This document shows positions 15,975 through 24,412 of a stretch of DNA of 64,000 bases, in pieces. How positions within the stretch are numbered: the first letter of the stretch is position 1; the number at the start of each line of letters is the position of its first letter. Under the pieces are notes generated by a model. The model did no database searches, was not told where the DNA came from, and saw only the letters and a program-made list of their open reading frames with translations. The position numbers were made by a program, and so were the translations under genes. The stretch is from Streptomyces fuscichromogenes (lineage in GTDB: Bacteria; Actinomycetota; Actinomycetes; Streptomycetales; Streptomycetaceae): contig NZ_BMML01000008.1 of NCBI RefSeq assembly GCF_014645815.1, positions 186,001 to 250,000 on the forward strand, in the 5' to 3' direction.

Positions 15975-16790
15975 TCAAGCTGCGGGGGTATCCCTTCTGA
16001 CCGGCGCCCCGAGGGCCCAGCCATGGCCCACGGGCCCGATCCCGGCGCCGAGCGCGAACCCGGCCGCGATCGCCCCGGTGACGTACTCCTTGGCCGCCGC
16101 CACCGCCTCCGGCACGGACTCCCCCCGCGCGAGCCGCGCCGCGATCGCGGACGCGAGGGTGCAGCCGGTGCCGTGGGTGTGCCGGTTGTCGTGCCGGGGG
16201 GCGCGCAGCCAGTACTCCGCGGAGCCGTCGGTGAGCAGGTCCACGGCCTCGCCGGGCAGGTGCCCGCCCTTGATCAGCGCCCACGCCGGCCCGTACGACA
16301 GCACGGCCGCCGCGGCCCGCCGCAGGTCCGCCTCCGACTCGACGCGCACGCCGGTGAGCCGGGCCACCTCGTCGAGGTTGGGGGTGGCCACGGTGGCGAC
16401 CGGGAGCAGTCTGGTGCGGACCGAGTCCAGGGCGGAGGCGGCGAGGAGCGGGTCACCGTGCTTGGAGATCCCGACCGGGTCGACGACCACGGGGGCTCGG
16501 GTCCCGGCGACCAGTTCCGCGACCGTCTCGACGAGTTCCGCCGAGGCGAGCATCCCGGTCTTCACCGCGTCGACCCCGATGTCGTCGACCACGCTCCGGT
16601 ACTGGGCACGGACCGCCGCCACCGGCAGCTCCCAAGTGCCCTGCACACCCACGGAGTTCTGCGCGGTGACGGCCGTCACCACGCTCATGCCGTGCACGCC
16701 GAGCGCGAGCATCGTCTTCAGGTCGGCCTGGATCCCGGCCCCGCCGCCCGAGTCGGAGCCCGCGACCGTCAGTACGCGCGGCAGGCTCAT
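15975..16790 (-). CDS. thiD: Hydroxymethylpyrimidine/phosphomethylpyrimidine kinase
   Basis: Ribokinase-like kinase that phosphorylates HMP and then HMP-P for thiamine synthesis. Signatures are TVAGSDSGGGAGIQADLKT at the N-terminus, KTGMLAS near residue 97, VVDPVGISKHGDPLL and the anion-hole motif HTHGTGCTLASAIAARLARG. The length of 271 residues is normal. Its ATG overlaps the thiL stop by four bases (ATGA), so thiL and thiD form a coupled two-gene thiamine operon. No TPP riboswitch was recognised upstream of thiL. Confidence 0.95.
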   Translation of the reverse strand: MSLPRVLTVAGSDSGGGAGIQADLKTMLALGVHGMSVVTAVTAQNSVGVQGTWELPVAAVRAQYRSVVDDIGVDAVKTGMLASAELVETVAELVAGTRAPVVVDPVGISKHGDPLLAASALDSVRTRLLPVATVATPNLDEVARLTGVRVESEADLRRAAAAVLSYGPAWALIKGGHLPGEAVDLLTDGSAEYWLRAPRHDNRHTHGTGCTLASAIAARLARGESVPEAVAAAKEYVTGAIAAGFALGAGIGPVGHGWALGAPVRRDTPAA

Positions 16791-17752
16791 GTCTCGATGT
16801 CCCCGAAGTGGTCCCAGCCGCCCTTGCTGGTCCAGGGCGCTCCGTCGACCGTCACCTGGGGCAGCGCGGAGGGGTTCAGGACCTCGCCGATGACCTTCCA
16901 GCGGGCGGGCAGCTTCACGTCGGGCGGGAAGGTGGCCACGATCGCGTGGTCCTCACCGCCGGTCAGCACCCACTGCATGGGATCGACGCCGACGGCCTGG
17001 CCGATGTCGTTCATCTGGGTCGGGATGTCGATCGCGCCGGAGCGGATGTCGATACGGACCTTGCTGGCCTCGGCGATGTGCCCGAGGTCGGCGATCAGCC
17101 CGTCGCTCACGTCGCACATCGCGGTCGCGCCGAGGGCGGCGGCGGCCGGGCCCGCGTGGTACGGCGGCTCGGGGCGGCGGTGCGCCTCCACGAACGCGCG
17201 CGGCGAGCGGAAGCCGCGGGAGAGCACCGCGTAGCCGGCCGCGGACCAGCCCAGCCAGCCCGTGACGGCGATCAGGTCGCCGGGCTGGGCGCCGGCCCGG
17301 GTGACCGGCTCCTGGTTGCGCAGATCGCCGAGCGCGGTGATCGACACCATGATCGTGTCGCCGCGGACCACGTCACCGCCGACCACCGAGGCACCGGCCA
17401 CCTGGCACTCGTCGCGCAGGCCGTCCATCAGCTCGCTGGGCCAGGTCACCGGCAGTTCGGCGGGCACCACCAGGCCGAGCAGCAGCGCGGTCGGCACGGC
17501 CCCCATCGCGGCGATGTCCGCGAGGTTCTGCGCGGCCGCCTTGCGGCCCACGTCGTAGGCCGTGGACCAGTCCCGGCGGAAGTGCCGGCCCTCCAGCAGG
17601 ATGTCGGTGCTCGCCACCACCCGGCGGTCGGGCGCGGCGACCACCGCGGCGTCGTCGCCGGGACCGACCCGGACCGCCGGAGTGGTGGTGAGACGGGAGG
17701 TGAGCTCCCTGATGAGCCCGAACTCCCCCAGCTCACCAACAGTGCCCTTCAT
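16787..17752 (-). CDS. thiL: Thiamine-monophosphate kinase
   Basis: Catalyses the last step of thiamine diphosphate synthesis. PurM-like ATP-grasp fold with VGPGDDAAVV and STDILLEGRHF near the N-terminus, NLADIAAMGAVPTALLLGL, and CDVSDGLIADLGHIAE. The ATG giving MKGTVGELGEFGLI (321 residues) is the natural start because the sequence further upstream lacks family similarity. Coupled to thiD by a four-base overlap. It lies divergent from the small RAM-domain gene. Confidence 0.95.
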   Translation of the reverse strand: MKGTVGELGEFGLIRELTSRLTTTPAVRVGPGDDAAVVAAPDRRVVASTDILLEGRHFRRDWSTAYDVGRKAAAQNLADIAAMGAVPTALLLGLVVPAELPVTWPSELMDGLRDECQVAGASVVGGDVVRGDTIMVSITALGDLRNQEPVTRAGAQPGDLIAVTGWLGWSAAGYAVLSRGFRSPRAFVEAHRRPEPPYHAGPAAAALGATAMCDVSDGLIADLGHIAEASKVRIDIRSGAIDIPTQMNDIGQAVGVDPMQWVLTGGEDHAIVATFPPDVKLPARWKVIGEVLNPSALPQVTVDGAPWTSKGGWDHFGDIET

Positions 17753-17958
17753 TGCCCTTACGCCCCTTCTCTGCCGTGCCGGGCCCGCTCGCGCGTCACC
17801 GTCGTCCTGGATACGGTCGAGGTGACCGTCAACTTGTGTCGTGCCTGCACCCTGGCGCGCAAGCCCCTGTCCGCGCAGGTCTCCCCGCGGTGAGCGGCGA
17901 CGCGATACCGTGGCGTTCCTTTTCCCCACATGATCCTCGTGGCCGCCCTGGAGGTTCC

Positions 17959-18192
17959 GTGGTACAGGCGTACATCCTGATCCAGACGGAGGTCGGCAAA
18001 GCGTCGACCGTCGCCGAGACGATCAGCAAGATCCCCGGAGTCATCCAGGCCGAGGATGTGACAGGACCGTACGACGTCATCGTGCGCGCGCAAGCGGAGA
18101 CCGTCGACGAACTCGGCCGGCTGGTGGTCGCGAGAGTCCAGCAGGTGGAAGGCATCACCCGCACCCTGACCTGCCCGGTCGTCCATCTGTAG
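17959..18192 (+). CDS. Stand-alone Lrp/AsnC ligand-binding (RAM) domain protein
   Basis: 77 residues, VVQAYILIQTEVGKA, comprising only the RAM (regulation of amino-acid metabolism) effector domain of Lrp/AsnC regulators; there is no helix-turn-helix. Conserved features are ISKIPGVIQAEDVTGPYDVIVRAQ and a final VEGITRTLTCPV. Such minimal proteins form ring oligomers and bind amino acids or partner regulators. The GTG has GGAGG four bases upstream. It is followed after 20 bases by a lipoprotein gene on the same strand. Confidence 0.88.
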   Translation: MVQAYILIQTEVGKASTVAETISKIPGVIQAEDVTGPYDVIVRAQAETVDELGRLVVARVQQVEGITRTLTCPVVHL

Positions 18193-18212
18193 CCCCCGTC
18201 TAGGCTTGGCCG

Positions 18213-18701
18213 GTGAACTTCTTCCGTCACCGGCCATTCGGTGTGCCCGCGCTCGCCGCGCTGATGATCGCCGCGGCAGTGGGCTGCTCATCAGCAGACG
18301 ACGCCCCGTCGGCGGCGGTTCCCAGTCCGGGCGGGGCGGTTGCGAAGCTGTGCGACCACCTGGACGGGGTGCTGCCGAAGAAGGTCGACGGGCTCACGCG
18401 CCGTGACCCCGAGCCCTCGTCCGCGCTGACCGCCGGCTGGGGGGACCCGGCGATCATACTGCGCTGCGGTGTCGAGCGGCCTGCGAAGATGGCCGATCCG
18501 GAGGCCGACGGGGTCGAGGTGAACGGGGTGGGGTGGCTGCTGGAGCAGCGGACCGACAACTCGTTCCGGTTCACGACGACGTTGCGGAAGGCGTATGTCG
18601 AGGTGACGATTCCGGCGGGGCGGACCGGGGACGGCATGGCGCCGTTGGTGAGCTTGGCGCCTGCCATCAAGAAGGCGGTGCCTGAGGGGATTGCCGACTA
18701 G
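18213..18701 (+). CDS. DUF3515-family lipoprotein
   Basis: 162 residues with a signal peptide and a lipobox (AAVGCSS, Cys near residue 25), so it is predicted to be lipid-anchored outside the membrane. The remainder contains CDHLDGVLPKKVDGL, WGDPAIILRCGVERP and VEVNGVGWLLEQ, typical of DUF3515 proteins of actinobacteria. Function unknown. Start is GTG (VNFFRHRPFG) with a weak ribosome site. It ends near the first of a pair of dispersed repeats. Confidence 0.85.
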   Translation: MNFFRHRPFGVPALAALMIAAAVGCSSADDAPSAAVPSPGGAVAKLCDHLDGVLPKKVDGLTRRDPEPSSALTAGWGDPAIILRCGVERPAKMADPEADGVEVNGVGWLLEQRTDNSFRFTTTLRKAYVEVTIPAGRTGDGMAPLVSLAPAIKKAVPEGIAD

Positions 18702-18738
18702 GCGAAGGCCGCCCGGGGCTGGGCAGCGCCCCGTCAGC

Positions 18739-18760
18739 GGCGCGGGGAACCGCGCGACCA
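18739..18760 (-). repeat. Dispersed intergenic repeat, copy B
   Basis: Minus-orientation copy with one substitution in the core (GGGGAACCGCGCGA). It faces copy C about 70 bases away, forming an inverted pair in the convergent gap between the lipoprotein gene and ddlA. Confidence 0.75.
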
Positions 18761-18830
18761 GCCACGACGGCGCCGCAGTCGGCTGACGGCGTATTGCTCG
18801 CCTATTCGGCCGCGGGTCGTCGGTGGTTGC

Positions 18831-18862
18831 TCGCGCAGTTCCCCGCGCCCCCAAGGGGGCGC
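18831..18862 (+). repeat. Dispersed intergenic repeat, copy C, with terminal hairpin
   Basis: Plus-orientation copy of the core followed directly by a perfect hairpin (18845-18852 with 18855-18862 around AA). The hairpin begins two bases after the ddlA stop on the minus strand, so it may serve as a ddlA 3' terminator. Confidence 0.75.
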
Positions 18863-18863
18863 G

Positions 18864-20021
18864 TCAGCGCAGGCCCGTCGAACGGTTCAGGGCTGCCTGG
18901 ATCAGGCGGTCGATGAGGTCGGGGTAGGTGACGCCGGTCGCCTGCCACATCTGGGGGTACATCGAGATCGGGGTGAAGCCCGGCATCGTGTTGATCTCGT
19001 TGATGACGAACTCGCCGTTCTCGGCGAGGAAGAAGTCGGCGCGGACCAGACCCTCGCAGGACGCGGCCTCGAAGGCGTCCACCGCGAGCTTCTGGACCTC
19101 GGCGGTCTCCTCGGGGGTGAGGGGGGCCGGGACGATGCCGGGGGTGGAGTCGATGTACTTGGCCTCGAAGTCGTAGTACGCGTGCTCCGAGGGCGGTGGG
19201 ATCTCGGCCGGGACCGAGGCGCGCGGGCCCTCCTCGAACTCCAGGACGCCGACCTCGATCTCACGGCCGCGCACGGCCGCCTCGACCAGGATCTTCGGGT
19301 CGTGGGACTGGGCCTCGGCGATCGCCTCGTCCAGGCCGGAGAGGTCGTCGACCTTGGTGATGCCGATCGACGAGCCCGCGCGCGCGGGCTTCACGAACAG
19401 CGGCCAGCCGTGCTCACCGGCGAAGTCGACGATCCTCTTGCGGGCGGCGGACTCGCCCTGCTTCCACTCGCGGGGGCGGATCACCAGGTACGGGCCGACC
19501 CTGAGCCCGAACGAGGTGAACACCCGCTTCATGTACTCCTTGTCCTGGCCGACGGCCGAGGCGAGCACGCCCGAGCCGACGTAGGGGACGCCGGAGAGCT
19601 CCAGGAGGCCCTGGAGGGTGCCGTCCTCGCCGAACGGGCCGTGCAGCATCGGGAAGACCACGTCGACCTCGCCGAGCGCCTTGGGCACCGAGCCGGGCTC
19701 GCTGTAGACGACCTCGCGGTTGGCCGGGTCGACGGGGAGGACCACGCCGCCCTCGCTGGACTCGGCGAGATCGCCGACCTCCGGCGTCCGGCGCTCGGTG
19801 ATGGCCATGCGCTCGGGTTCGTCGGCCGTGAGCACCCAGCGGCCTTCCCGGGTGATGCCGATCGGCAGGACGTCGTACTTCGTCCGGTCGATGGCGTTCA
19901 GGACGGCTCCGGCGGTGACCGTGGAGATCCCGTGCTCGGAGCTGCGGCCGCCGAACACGACGGCCACGCGCGGCTTGCGAGCGGGCTGCTCAGGGCTCTG
20001 GGGGAGGTTCTCGGTGCTCAT
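18864..20021 (-). CDS. ddlA: D-alanine-D-alanine ligase
   Basis: ATP-grasp ligase that makes the D-Ala-D-Ala dipeptide of peptidoglycan. The 385-residue protein has VAVFGGRSSEHGISTVTAGAV near the N-terminus, the LHGPFGEDGTLQGLLELSGVPYVG block, the ATP-grasp KPARAGSSIGI and the catalytic DFFLAENGEFVINEINTMPGFT. The ATG start has no clear ribosome site; the N-terminal 20 residues are poorly conserved. Divergent spacing and a 183-base gap separate it from gpsA, which reads in the same direction. Confidence 0.95.
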   Translation of the reverse strand: MSTENLPQSPEQPARKPRVAVVFGGRSSEHGISTVTAGAVLNAIDRTKYDVLPIGITREGRWVLTADEPERMAITERRTPEVGDLAESSEGGVVLPVDPANREVVYSEPGSVPKALGEVDVVFPMLHGPFGEDGTLQGLLELSGVPYVGSGVLASAVGQDKEYMKRVFTSFGLRVGPYLVIRPREWKQGESAARKRIVDFAGEHGWPLFVKPARAGSSIGITKVDDLSGLDEAIAEAQSHDPKILVEAAVRGREIEVGVLEFEEGPRASVPAEIPPPSEHAYYDFEAKYIDSTPGIVPAPLTPEETAEVQKLAVDAFEAASCEGLVRADFFLAENGEFVINEINTMPGFTPISMYPQMWQATGVTYPDLIDRLIQAALNRSTGLR

Positions 20022-20204
20022 ATCGGGTTGAGAGTACCCGGTGGTAGGGCCCCGAGACAGCGTCGGCGGGGCGCGAGTGAGCCGAAGGGGCGCGCCGGTG
20101 CCGAGGGCGCGAGCACGCGGAGGCCCGAAGGTCCGAGCACGGTCGCGCCCGCGGCACCGGCTGTGGCACCCCGGAGCGGACGAGCAGGAATTCGGGGCGT
20201 TCGC

Positions 20205-21215
20205 TCAGCGTCGCTCGGGCTTCGCGCTGCGCGACATCAGCTCCTTGAGCGCGACCACCGGTGGCTTGCCCTCGTGCACGATGTCCACGACCGTCTCGGT
20301 GATCGGCATCTCCACGCCGTGCCGGCGGGCCAGATCGGCCACCGACTCGCAGGACTTGACGCCCTCGGCGGTCTGCCGGGTGACCGCGATGGTCTCCTCC
20401 AGGGTCATGCCCTTGCCGAGGTTGGTGCCGAAGGTGTGGTTGCGGGAGAGCGGGGAGGAACAGGTGGCCACCAGGTCGCCGAGCCCGGCGAGCCCCGAGA
20501 AGGTCAGCGGGTCGGCGCCGAGGGCGATGCCGAGCCGCGCGGTCTCCGCGAGACCGCGCGTGATGAGCGAACCCTTGGCGTTGTCGCCGAGCCCCATGCC
20601 GTCGGCGATGCCCACGGCGAGGCCGATGACGTTCTTCACCGCGCCGCCCAGCTCGCACCCGACCACGTCGGTCTCGGTGTACGGCCGGAAGTACGGCGTG
20701 TGGCAGGCCGCCTGGAGCCGCCGGGCGACCGTCTCGTCGGTGCACGCGACCACGGCGGCGGCCGGCATGCGGGCCGCGATCTCCCGGGCCAGGTTGGGGC
20801 CGGTGACGACGGCGACCCGGTCCACGCCGACCTTGGTGACGTCCTCGATGACCTCGCTCATCCGCATGGTGGTGCCGAGTTCGACACCCTTCATGAGGGA
20901 CACGAGGACCGTCTCGGGGGCGAGCAGCGGCGTCCACTCGGCGAGGTTGGCCCGCATGGTCTGGGACGGCACCGACAGAAACGTGAAGTCGGCGCCGGCG
21001 GCCGCCTCGGCGGGGTCGGTCGTGGCCCGCAGGTTCTCGGGGAGTTCCACGCCCGGCAGGTAGTCGGGGTTGGTACGCCCGGAGTTGATCGCCTCCGCCA
21101 CCTCCGCACGCCGCGCCCACAGGGTGACCTCGCACCCCGCGTCGGCGAGCACCATCCCGAAGGCCGTACCCCACGAACCCGCGCTGAAGACCGCCGCCTT
21201 GGCAGGCTTGCTCAC
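20205..21215 (-). CDS. gpsA: NAD(P)+-dependent glycerol-3-phosphate dehydrogenase
   Basis: Reduces dihydroxyacetone phosphate to sn-glycerol 3-phosphate for phospholipid synthesis. 336 residues with VTGPNLAREIA, the catalytic ELGGAVKNVIGLAVGIADG and LAGLGDLVATCSSPLSRNHTFG. The dinucleotide-binding loop reads FSAGSWGTAFG, so the first glycine of GxGxxG is serine (residues 10-15). The GTG overlaps the upstream acyltransferase stop (GTGA) and has GGAGAG six bases before it. The plsC-gpsA pair feeds the same pathway. Confidence 0.95.
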   Translation of the reverse strand: MSKPAKAAVFSAGSWGTAFGMVLADAGCEVTLWARRAEVAEAINSGRTNPDYLPGVELPENLRATTDPAEAAAGADFTFLSVPSQTMRANLAEWTPLLAPETVLVSLMKGVELGTTMRMSEVIEDVTKVGVDRVAVVTGPNLAREIAARMPAAAVVACTDETVARRLQAACHTPYFRPYTETDVVGCELGGAVKNVIGLAVGIADGMGLGDNAKGSLITRGLAETARLGIALGADPLTFSGLAGLGDLVATCSSPLSRNHTFGTNLGKGMTLEETIAVTRQTAEGVKSCESVADLARRHGVEMPITETVVDIVHEGKPPVVALKELMSRSAKPERR

Positions 21216-21976
21216 TTGCCGCTCTCCTCTTCCAGACCGCTCTGCGCACGCGTCCGGCGCCGCTGCTCGATCCGCACCTGGCGTGGATCGTAGGGCCTCT
21301 CGGGAGCCTTCTCGCCGCGGATCTCCTCGAGCTGGCGGGTGATGGCCGCCATGATGACCTCGGTCGCCTCCTTGAGGACGTCCTGGGTCATCTCCTCGTC
21401 GTAGAAGCGGGTGAGATCGACCGGCGGGCCCGCGAGCACGTGGTGCGTCTTGCGGGGCAGCAGGTTGGGCTTCTTCGCGTACGGCGGGAGCAGTTCGTTG
21501 GCGCCCCACTGCGCGACCGGGATCACCGGGCACCTGGTCTGCAGGGCGACCCGGGCGGCACCGGTCTTGGCGGTCATGGGCCACTGGTCCGGGTCGCGGG
21601 TGATCGTTCCCTCGGGGTAGAACGCGACGCACTCGCCGCGCTCCACGGCGTCGATCGCGGCCCGGAAGGCGCTGAGCGCGTCGGTGGACTCGCGGTAGAC
21701 GGGGATCTGACCGGTGCCGCGCATCACGGCGCCGACGAATCCCTTCTTGAAAAGCCCGCTCTTCGCCAGGAATCGCGGAACACGGCCGCTGTTGTACTGA
21801 TAGTGGGCGTAGGCGAAGGGGTCGACATGGGAATTGTGGTTCACCGCGGTGATAAATCCACCCTCGGCCGGAATGTTCTCCATTCCGCGCCAGTCCCGCT
21901 TGATCAGAACCACCAGCGGCGGTTTGGCGATCACCGCTGCGAGGCGATACCAGAAGCCGATTCTCCGGCGGGGCAC
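21212..21976 (-). CDS. 1-acyl-sn-glycerol-3-phosphate acyltransferase (PlsC family)
   Basis: Membrane-associated acyltransferase making phosphatidic acid. The catalytic NHNSHVDPF (NHxxxD) motif is at about residues 50-58 and the FYPEGTITRDPD motif near 120. An N-terminal hydrophobic stretch (FWYRLAAVIAKPPLVVLI) anchors it. The GTG giving VPRRRIGFWY has GAGGAAGG eight bases upstream and yields 254 residues; the frame is open further upstream. The basic, glutamate-rich tail is not part of the catalytic domain. Overlaps gpsA by four bases. Confidence 0.9.
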   Translation of the reverse strand: MPRRRIGFWYRLAAVIAKPPLVVLIKRDWRGMENIPAEGGFITAVNHNSHVDPFAYAHYQYNSGRVPRFLAKSGLFKKGFVGAVMRGTGQIPVYRESTDALSAFRAAIDAVERGECVAFYPEGTITRDPDQWPMTAKTGAARVALQTRCPVIPVAQWGANELLPPYAKKPNLLPRKTHHVLAGPPVDLTRFYDEEMTQDVLKEATEVIMAAITRQLEEIRGEKAPERPYDPRQVRIEQRRRTRAQSGLEEESGK

Positions 21977-22131
21977 GCGGACACCTTCCTCTAGGACTTC
22001 TTCCCGGTCAGGGATCGGGAAGAAGTGCGGCCCCGGCCCGCCGGTCTGTCGAGAACACCGTACGCCTCGGCATCGCGACCACCCCGTGAGCCCGGGTGAC
22101 AATGAGGCAACAAGGGAGGGACGGTACGACT

Positions 22132-22770
22132 GTGCAGTGGACCCTGGTCATCCCCCTCAAGCCGCTGGCTCGGGCCAAGAGCAGGCTTGCGGACACCGCG
22201 GCGGACGGCCTGCGTCCGTCACTGGCGCTCGCCTTCGCCCAGGACACCGTCGCCGCGGCGCTGGCCTGCCAGGCCGTGAAGGATGTGGCGGTCGTCACGG
22301 ACGACACGCTGGCCGGACGCGAACTGTCGGCGCTGGGCGCGCGCATCGTCCCCGACCCGCCGGGAAGCGGCCTGAACGCGGCGCTGCGGGCCGGTGCGGC
22401 AGCCGTCCGGGCAGCACGTCCGGAAAGCCCGGTGGCGGCCCTGAACGCCGACCTGCCGGCGGTCCGCCCGCTGGAATTGGCCCGGGTGCTCGATGCGGCC
22501 GCGGAATTCCCGCGCGCTTTTCTCCCGGACGCGGCGGCAATCGGCACCACCCTGCTGGCGGCGGCCCCCGGTCATGAATTGGCGCCCGCATTCGGCCCGG
22601 ATTCCCGCGCCCGGCACGCCGCCTCGGGCGCCGAGGAGTTGCGGCTGGTGGGCGTGGACTCGGTACGCCAGGACGTGGACACCGGTGCCGACCTGCGCGC
22701 GGCCCTGGCACTGGGCGTGGGCCCCCGCACGGCCGCGGTGGCGGCGCGCCTGCTGATCCCGGACCAGTAG
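22132..22770 (+). CDS. cofC: 2-phospho-L-lactate (phosphoenolpyruvate) guanylyltransferase, coenzyme F420 synthesis
   Basis: CofC/FbiD guanylylates a three-carbon phosphate for the side chain of coenzyme F420. The 212-residue protein has the nucleotidyltransferase start WTLVIPLKPLARAKSRLAD, then VVTDDTLAGRELSALGA, PDPPGSGLNAALRAGA and VAALNADLPAVRPLEL, as in the family. The GTG (VQWTLV) agrees with homologues; in-frame GTG 22096 and ATG 22102 are alternatives. GGGAGGG lies 11 bases upstream, rather far. Divergent from plsC. Confidence 0.92.
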   Translation: MQWTLVIPLKPLARAKSRLADTAADGLRPSLALAFAQDTVAAALACQAVKDVAVVTDDTLAGRELSALGARIVPDPPGSGLNAALRAGAAAVRAARPESPVAALNADLPAVRPLELARVLDAAAEFPRAFLPDAAAIGTTLLAAAPGHELAPAFGPDSRARHAASGAEELRLVGVDSVRQDVDTGADLRAALALGVGPRTAAVAARLLIPDQ

Positions 22771-22779
22771 GCTGCGCTC

Positions 22780-22983
22780 ATGCAGGCGACCGCATACACG
22801 TACGACCCAAAGACGCACAGCGGCCAGGTGCTGCTGGACGACGGGACGCCCGTGCCGTTCGACGGGGCGGCTTTCGAGGCGGGCGGACTGCGCCTGCTCA
22901 GGCCGGGGCAGAGGGTACGGATCGAGACCGAGGGAAGCGGAGACGACCTCTGCGTCACCCTGGTGACTCTTCAGACGTTCTGA
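22780..22983 (+). CDS. Small conserved protein, cold-shock/S1-like fold suspected
   Basis: 67 residues: MQATAYTYDPKTHSGQVLLD then DDGTPVPFDGAAFEAGGL and RLLRPGQRVRIETEG. The pattern of short beta-strands with SGQVLLDDG and a LRPGQRVRIE strand resembles cold-shock or OB-fold nucleic-acid binders, but the aromatic RNP motifs are missing, so this is tentative. It starts nine bases after cofC and is probably cotranscribed. No function is known to me. Confidence 0.75.
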   Translation: MQATAYTYDPKTHSGQVLLDDGTPVPFDGAAFEAGGLRLLRPGQRVRIETEGSGDDLCVTLVTLQTF

Positions 22984-22995
22984 GGCGAAGCCGAC

Positions 22996-23020
22996 CCAGG
23001 GGCGCGGGGAACTGCGCGAG
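22996..23020 (-). repeat. Dispersed intergenic repeat, copy D
   Basis: Minus-orientation copy of the GCGCAGTTCCCCGCGCCCCT core, 13 bases after the stop of the small protein gene. Confidence 0.8.
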
Positions 23021-23071
23021 AAGCCCCACCGACCCACACCCGAAACACGACCCACCCTTCGAACACACCGC

Positions 23072-23100
23072 GGGCCGGACTCCCCAAGGGAATCCGGCCC
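23072..23100 (-). terminator. Terminator-like hairpin of hupS
   Basis: GGGCCGGA and TCCGGCCC pair around TCCC/GGGA with a single mismatch and CAA loop, 29 bases beyond the hupS stop. It is also convergent to the cofC unit. Confidence 0.65.
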
Positions 23101-23129
23101 GTCGCGTGAGTACCCCGACGCTGCCCGCG

Positions 23130-23753
23130 TCAGCGAGCCGCGGTCTTCTTGGCGACAGCCTTCCGCGCCGTCGACTTCTTGGCCGGCGCCTTCTTGGCGG
23201 TGACCTTCTTGGCCGGCGCCTTCTTGGCGGCGGTCTTCTTCGCCGTCGCCGTGGTCTTCTTGGCGGCGGTCTTCTTCGCCGCCGCCGTGGTCTTCTTCGC
23301 GGTGGCCGTGGTCTTCTTGGCCACCGTCTTCTTCGCCGTGGCCTTCTTCGCCACCGCCGTCGTCTTCTTGGCGGTGGTCTTCTTCGCCGCCGCCTTCTTG
23401 ACCGTCGCCGAAGCGCCGCCGGTCAGGCTGCCCTTGGGCGCCTTCTTGACCGCGACCTCACCGCCGCGCGGCAGCTTCTTCGAGCCGCTCACCAGGTCCT
23501 TGAAGCCCTGACCGGCACGGAAGCGCGGCACGGAGGTCTTCTTGACCCGAACCCGCTCGCCCGTCTGGGGGTTGCGGGCGTAGCGGGCGGGGCGGTCCAC
23601 CTTCTCGAAGGACCCGAAGCCGGTGACCGAGACCCGCTCACCCGCGACGACCGCGCGGACGATGGCGTCCAGGACATGGTCGACAGCCTCGGCGGCCTGC
23701 TGACGGCCGCCCATCTTGTCGGCAATCGCTTCTACGAGCTGCGCCTTGTTCAC
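23130..23753 (-). CDS. hupS: HU-family nucleoid protein with histone-H1-like tail (HupS)
   Basis: 207 residues: a typical HU domain (MNKAQLVEAIADKMGGRQQA to about 92, with GFGSFEKVDRPARYARNPQTGE) followed by a tail of about 110 residues made almost entirely of Lys, Ala and Thr in AKKTTA/AKKTVA units, as in eukaryotic H1. In Streptomyces this second HU protein compacts spore nucleoids and is sporulation-associated. The tail DNA is internally repetitive. The ATG is preceded by GGGGAAG at about six bases. Binding is non-specific to DNA. Confidence 0.95.
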   Translation of the reverse strand: MNKAQLVEAIADKMGGRQQAAEAVDHVLDAIVRAVVAGERVSVTGFGSFEKVDRPARYARNPQTGERVRVKKTSVPRFRAGQGFKDLVSGSKKLPRGGEVAVKKAPKGSLTGGASATVKKAAAKKTTAKKTTAVAKKATAKKTVAKKTTATAKKTTAAAKKTAAKKTTATAKKTAAKKAPAKKVTAKKAPAKKSTARKAVAKKTAAR

Positions 23754-23893
23754 GTCTTCCCCTTCGGAGACATCGCCAGAACGAATGTGTTCAAGCTTTT
23801 TCGCACGTTAGGCAGATATATACCGCAAATCAAACACGAAACGGGCTTATCACCCTTGTGCCGCAACGGACTCGGTCGTCTCGGACGGTCCGG

Positions 23894-24124
23894 TCAGCGT
23901 TCTTCTTCGGGGAATCGGCCCCCGTCGAGGTCCGCGTTGAACCGTTCGAGCCGCCGCGCCGCGTCGGCCACGTCGTGTTTGGCCGCGGCCGTAATGACCA
24001 GCAGCTTCCGGGTCAGCGCCATCCGTACGCCCTCCGGGACTTGCAGTGCACGCACTTTTGTGTGCGCTTCCTTGAGTTGGCCCGCGACCGCCGCATAGAG
24101 CTGGAGTTGGCCGTCGTGTTCCAT
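23894..24124 (-). CDS. Small conserved hypothetical protein
   Basis: 76 residues, MEHDGQLQLYAAVAGQLKEA, helical and charged with KVRALQVPEGVRMALTRKLL and DAARRLERFNADLDGGRFPEE. No domain is recognised. The ATG lacks a ribosome site, so a leaderless message is possible. The frame stays open for another 60 codons upstream, but that part has poor codon usage and is unlikely to be coding. Lies between hupS and leuD on the same strand. Confidence 0.7.
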   Translation of the reverse strand: MEHDGQLQLYAAVAGQLKEAHTKVRALQVPEGVRMALTRKLLVITAAAKHDVADAARRLERFNADLDGGRFPEEER

Positions 24125-24310
24125 GCACAGATTGTGCCATCTGGGGCGAGTTGTCGCCTGCGCAGAGTGCAACTGCCGCCTCAAATGGCCTTCCGAGCAC
24201 TTGCGGAAGCCACGGACACAGCACTCACGTACCCCGACAACATCCGCCCTAACGTGGGAAGTTGGCAAGACCTGCGACAACGCGAGCGCCCGTTCGGGTG
24301 CAGACATGGC

Positions 24311-24341
24311 TGTACCCCCAATCGTGGCGATCGGGGGTACA
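24311..24341 (-). terminator. Hairpin downstream of leuCD
   Basis: A 14-bp stem with one A/C mismatch around TGG (TGTACCCCC paired with GGGGGTACA), 72 bases past the leuD stop. Probably terminates or stabilises the leuCD transcript. The rest of the 288-base gap shows nothing else. Confidence 0.6.
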
Positions 24342-24412
24342 GGCGGGGTGTCGCGGTGGCTGAAACCAGCCGTATTCAGATGTGACGGTTCCCGCCCGAA
24401 GCGAGCTCCGGC

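Noticed and set aside
23149..23511. Repeated AAG-rich blocks that could look like a CRISPR or satellite
   Set aside because: They encode the Lys/Ala/Thr tail of HupS; the period is a codon-level repeat with no spacers.
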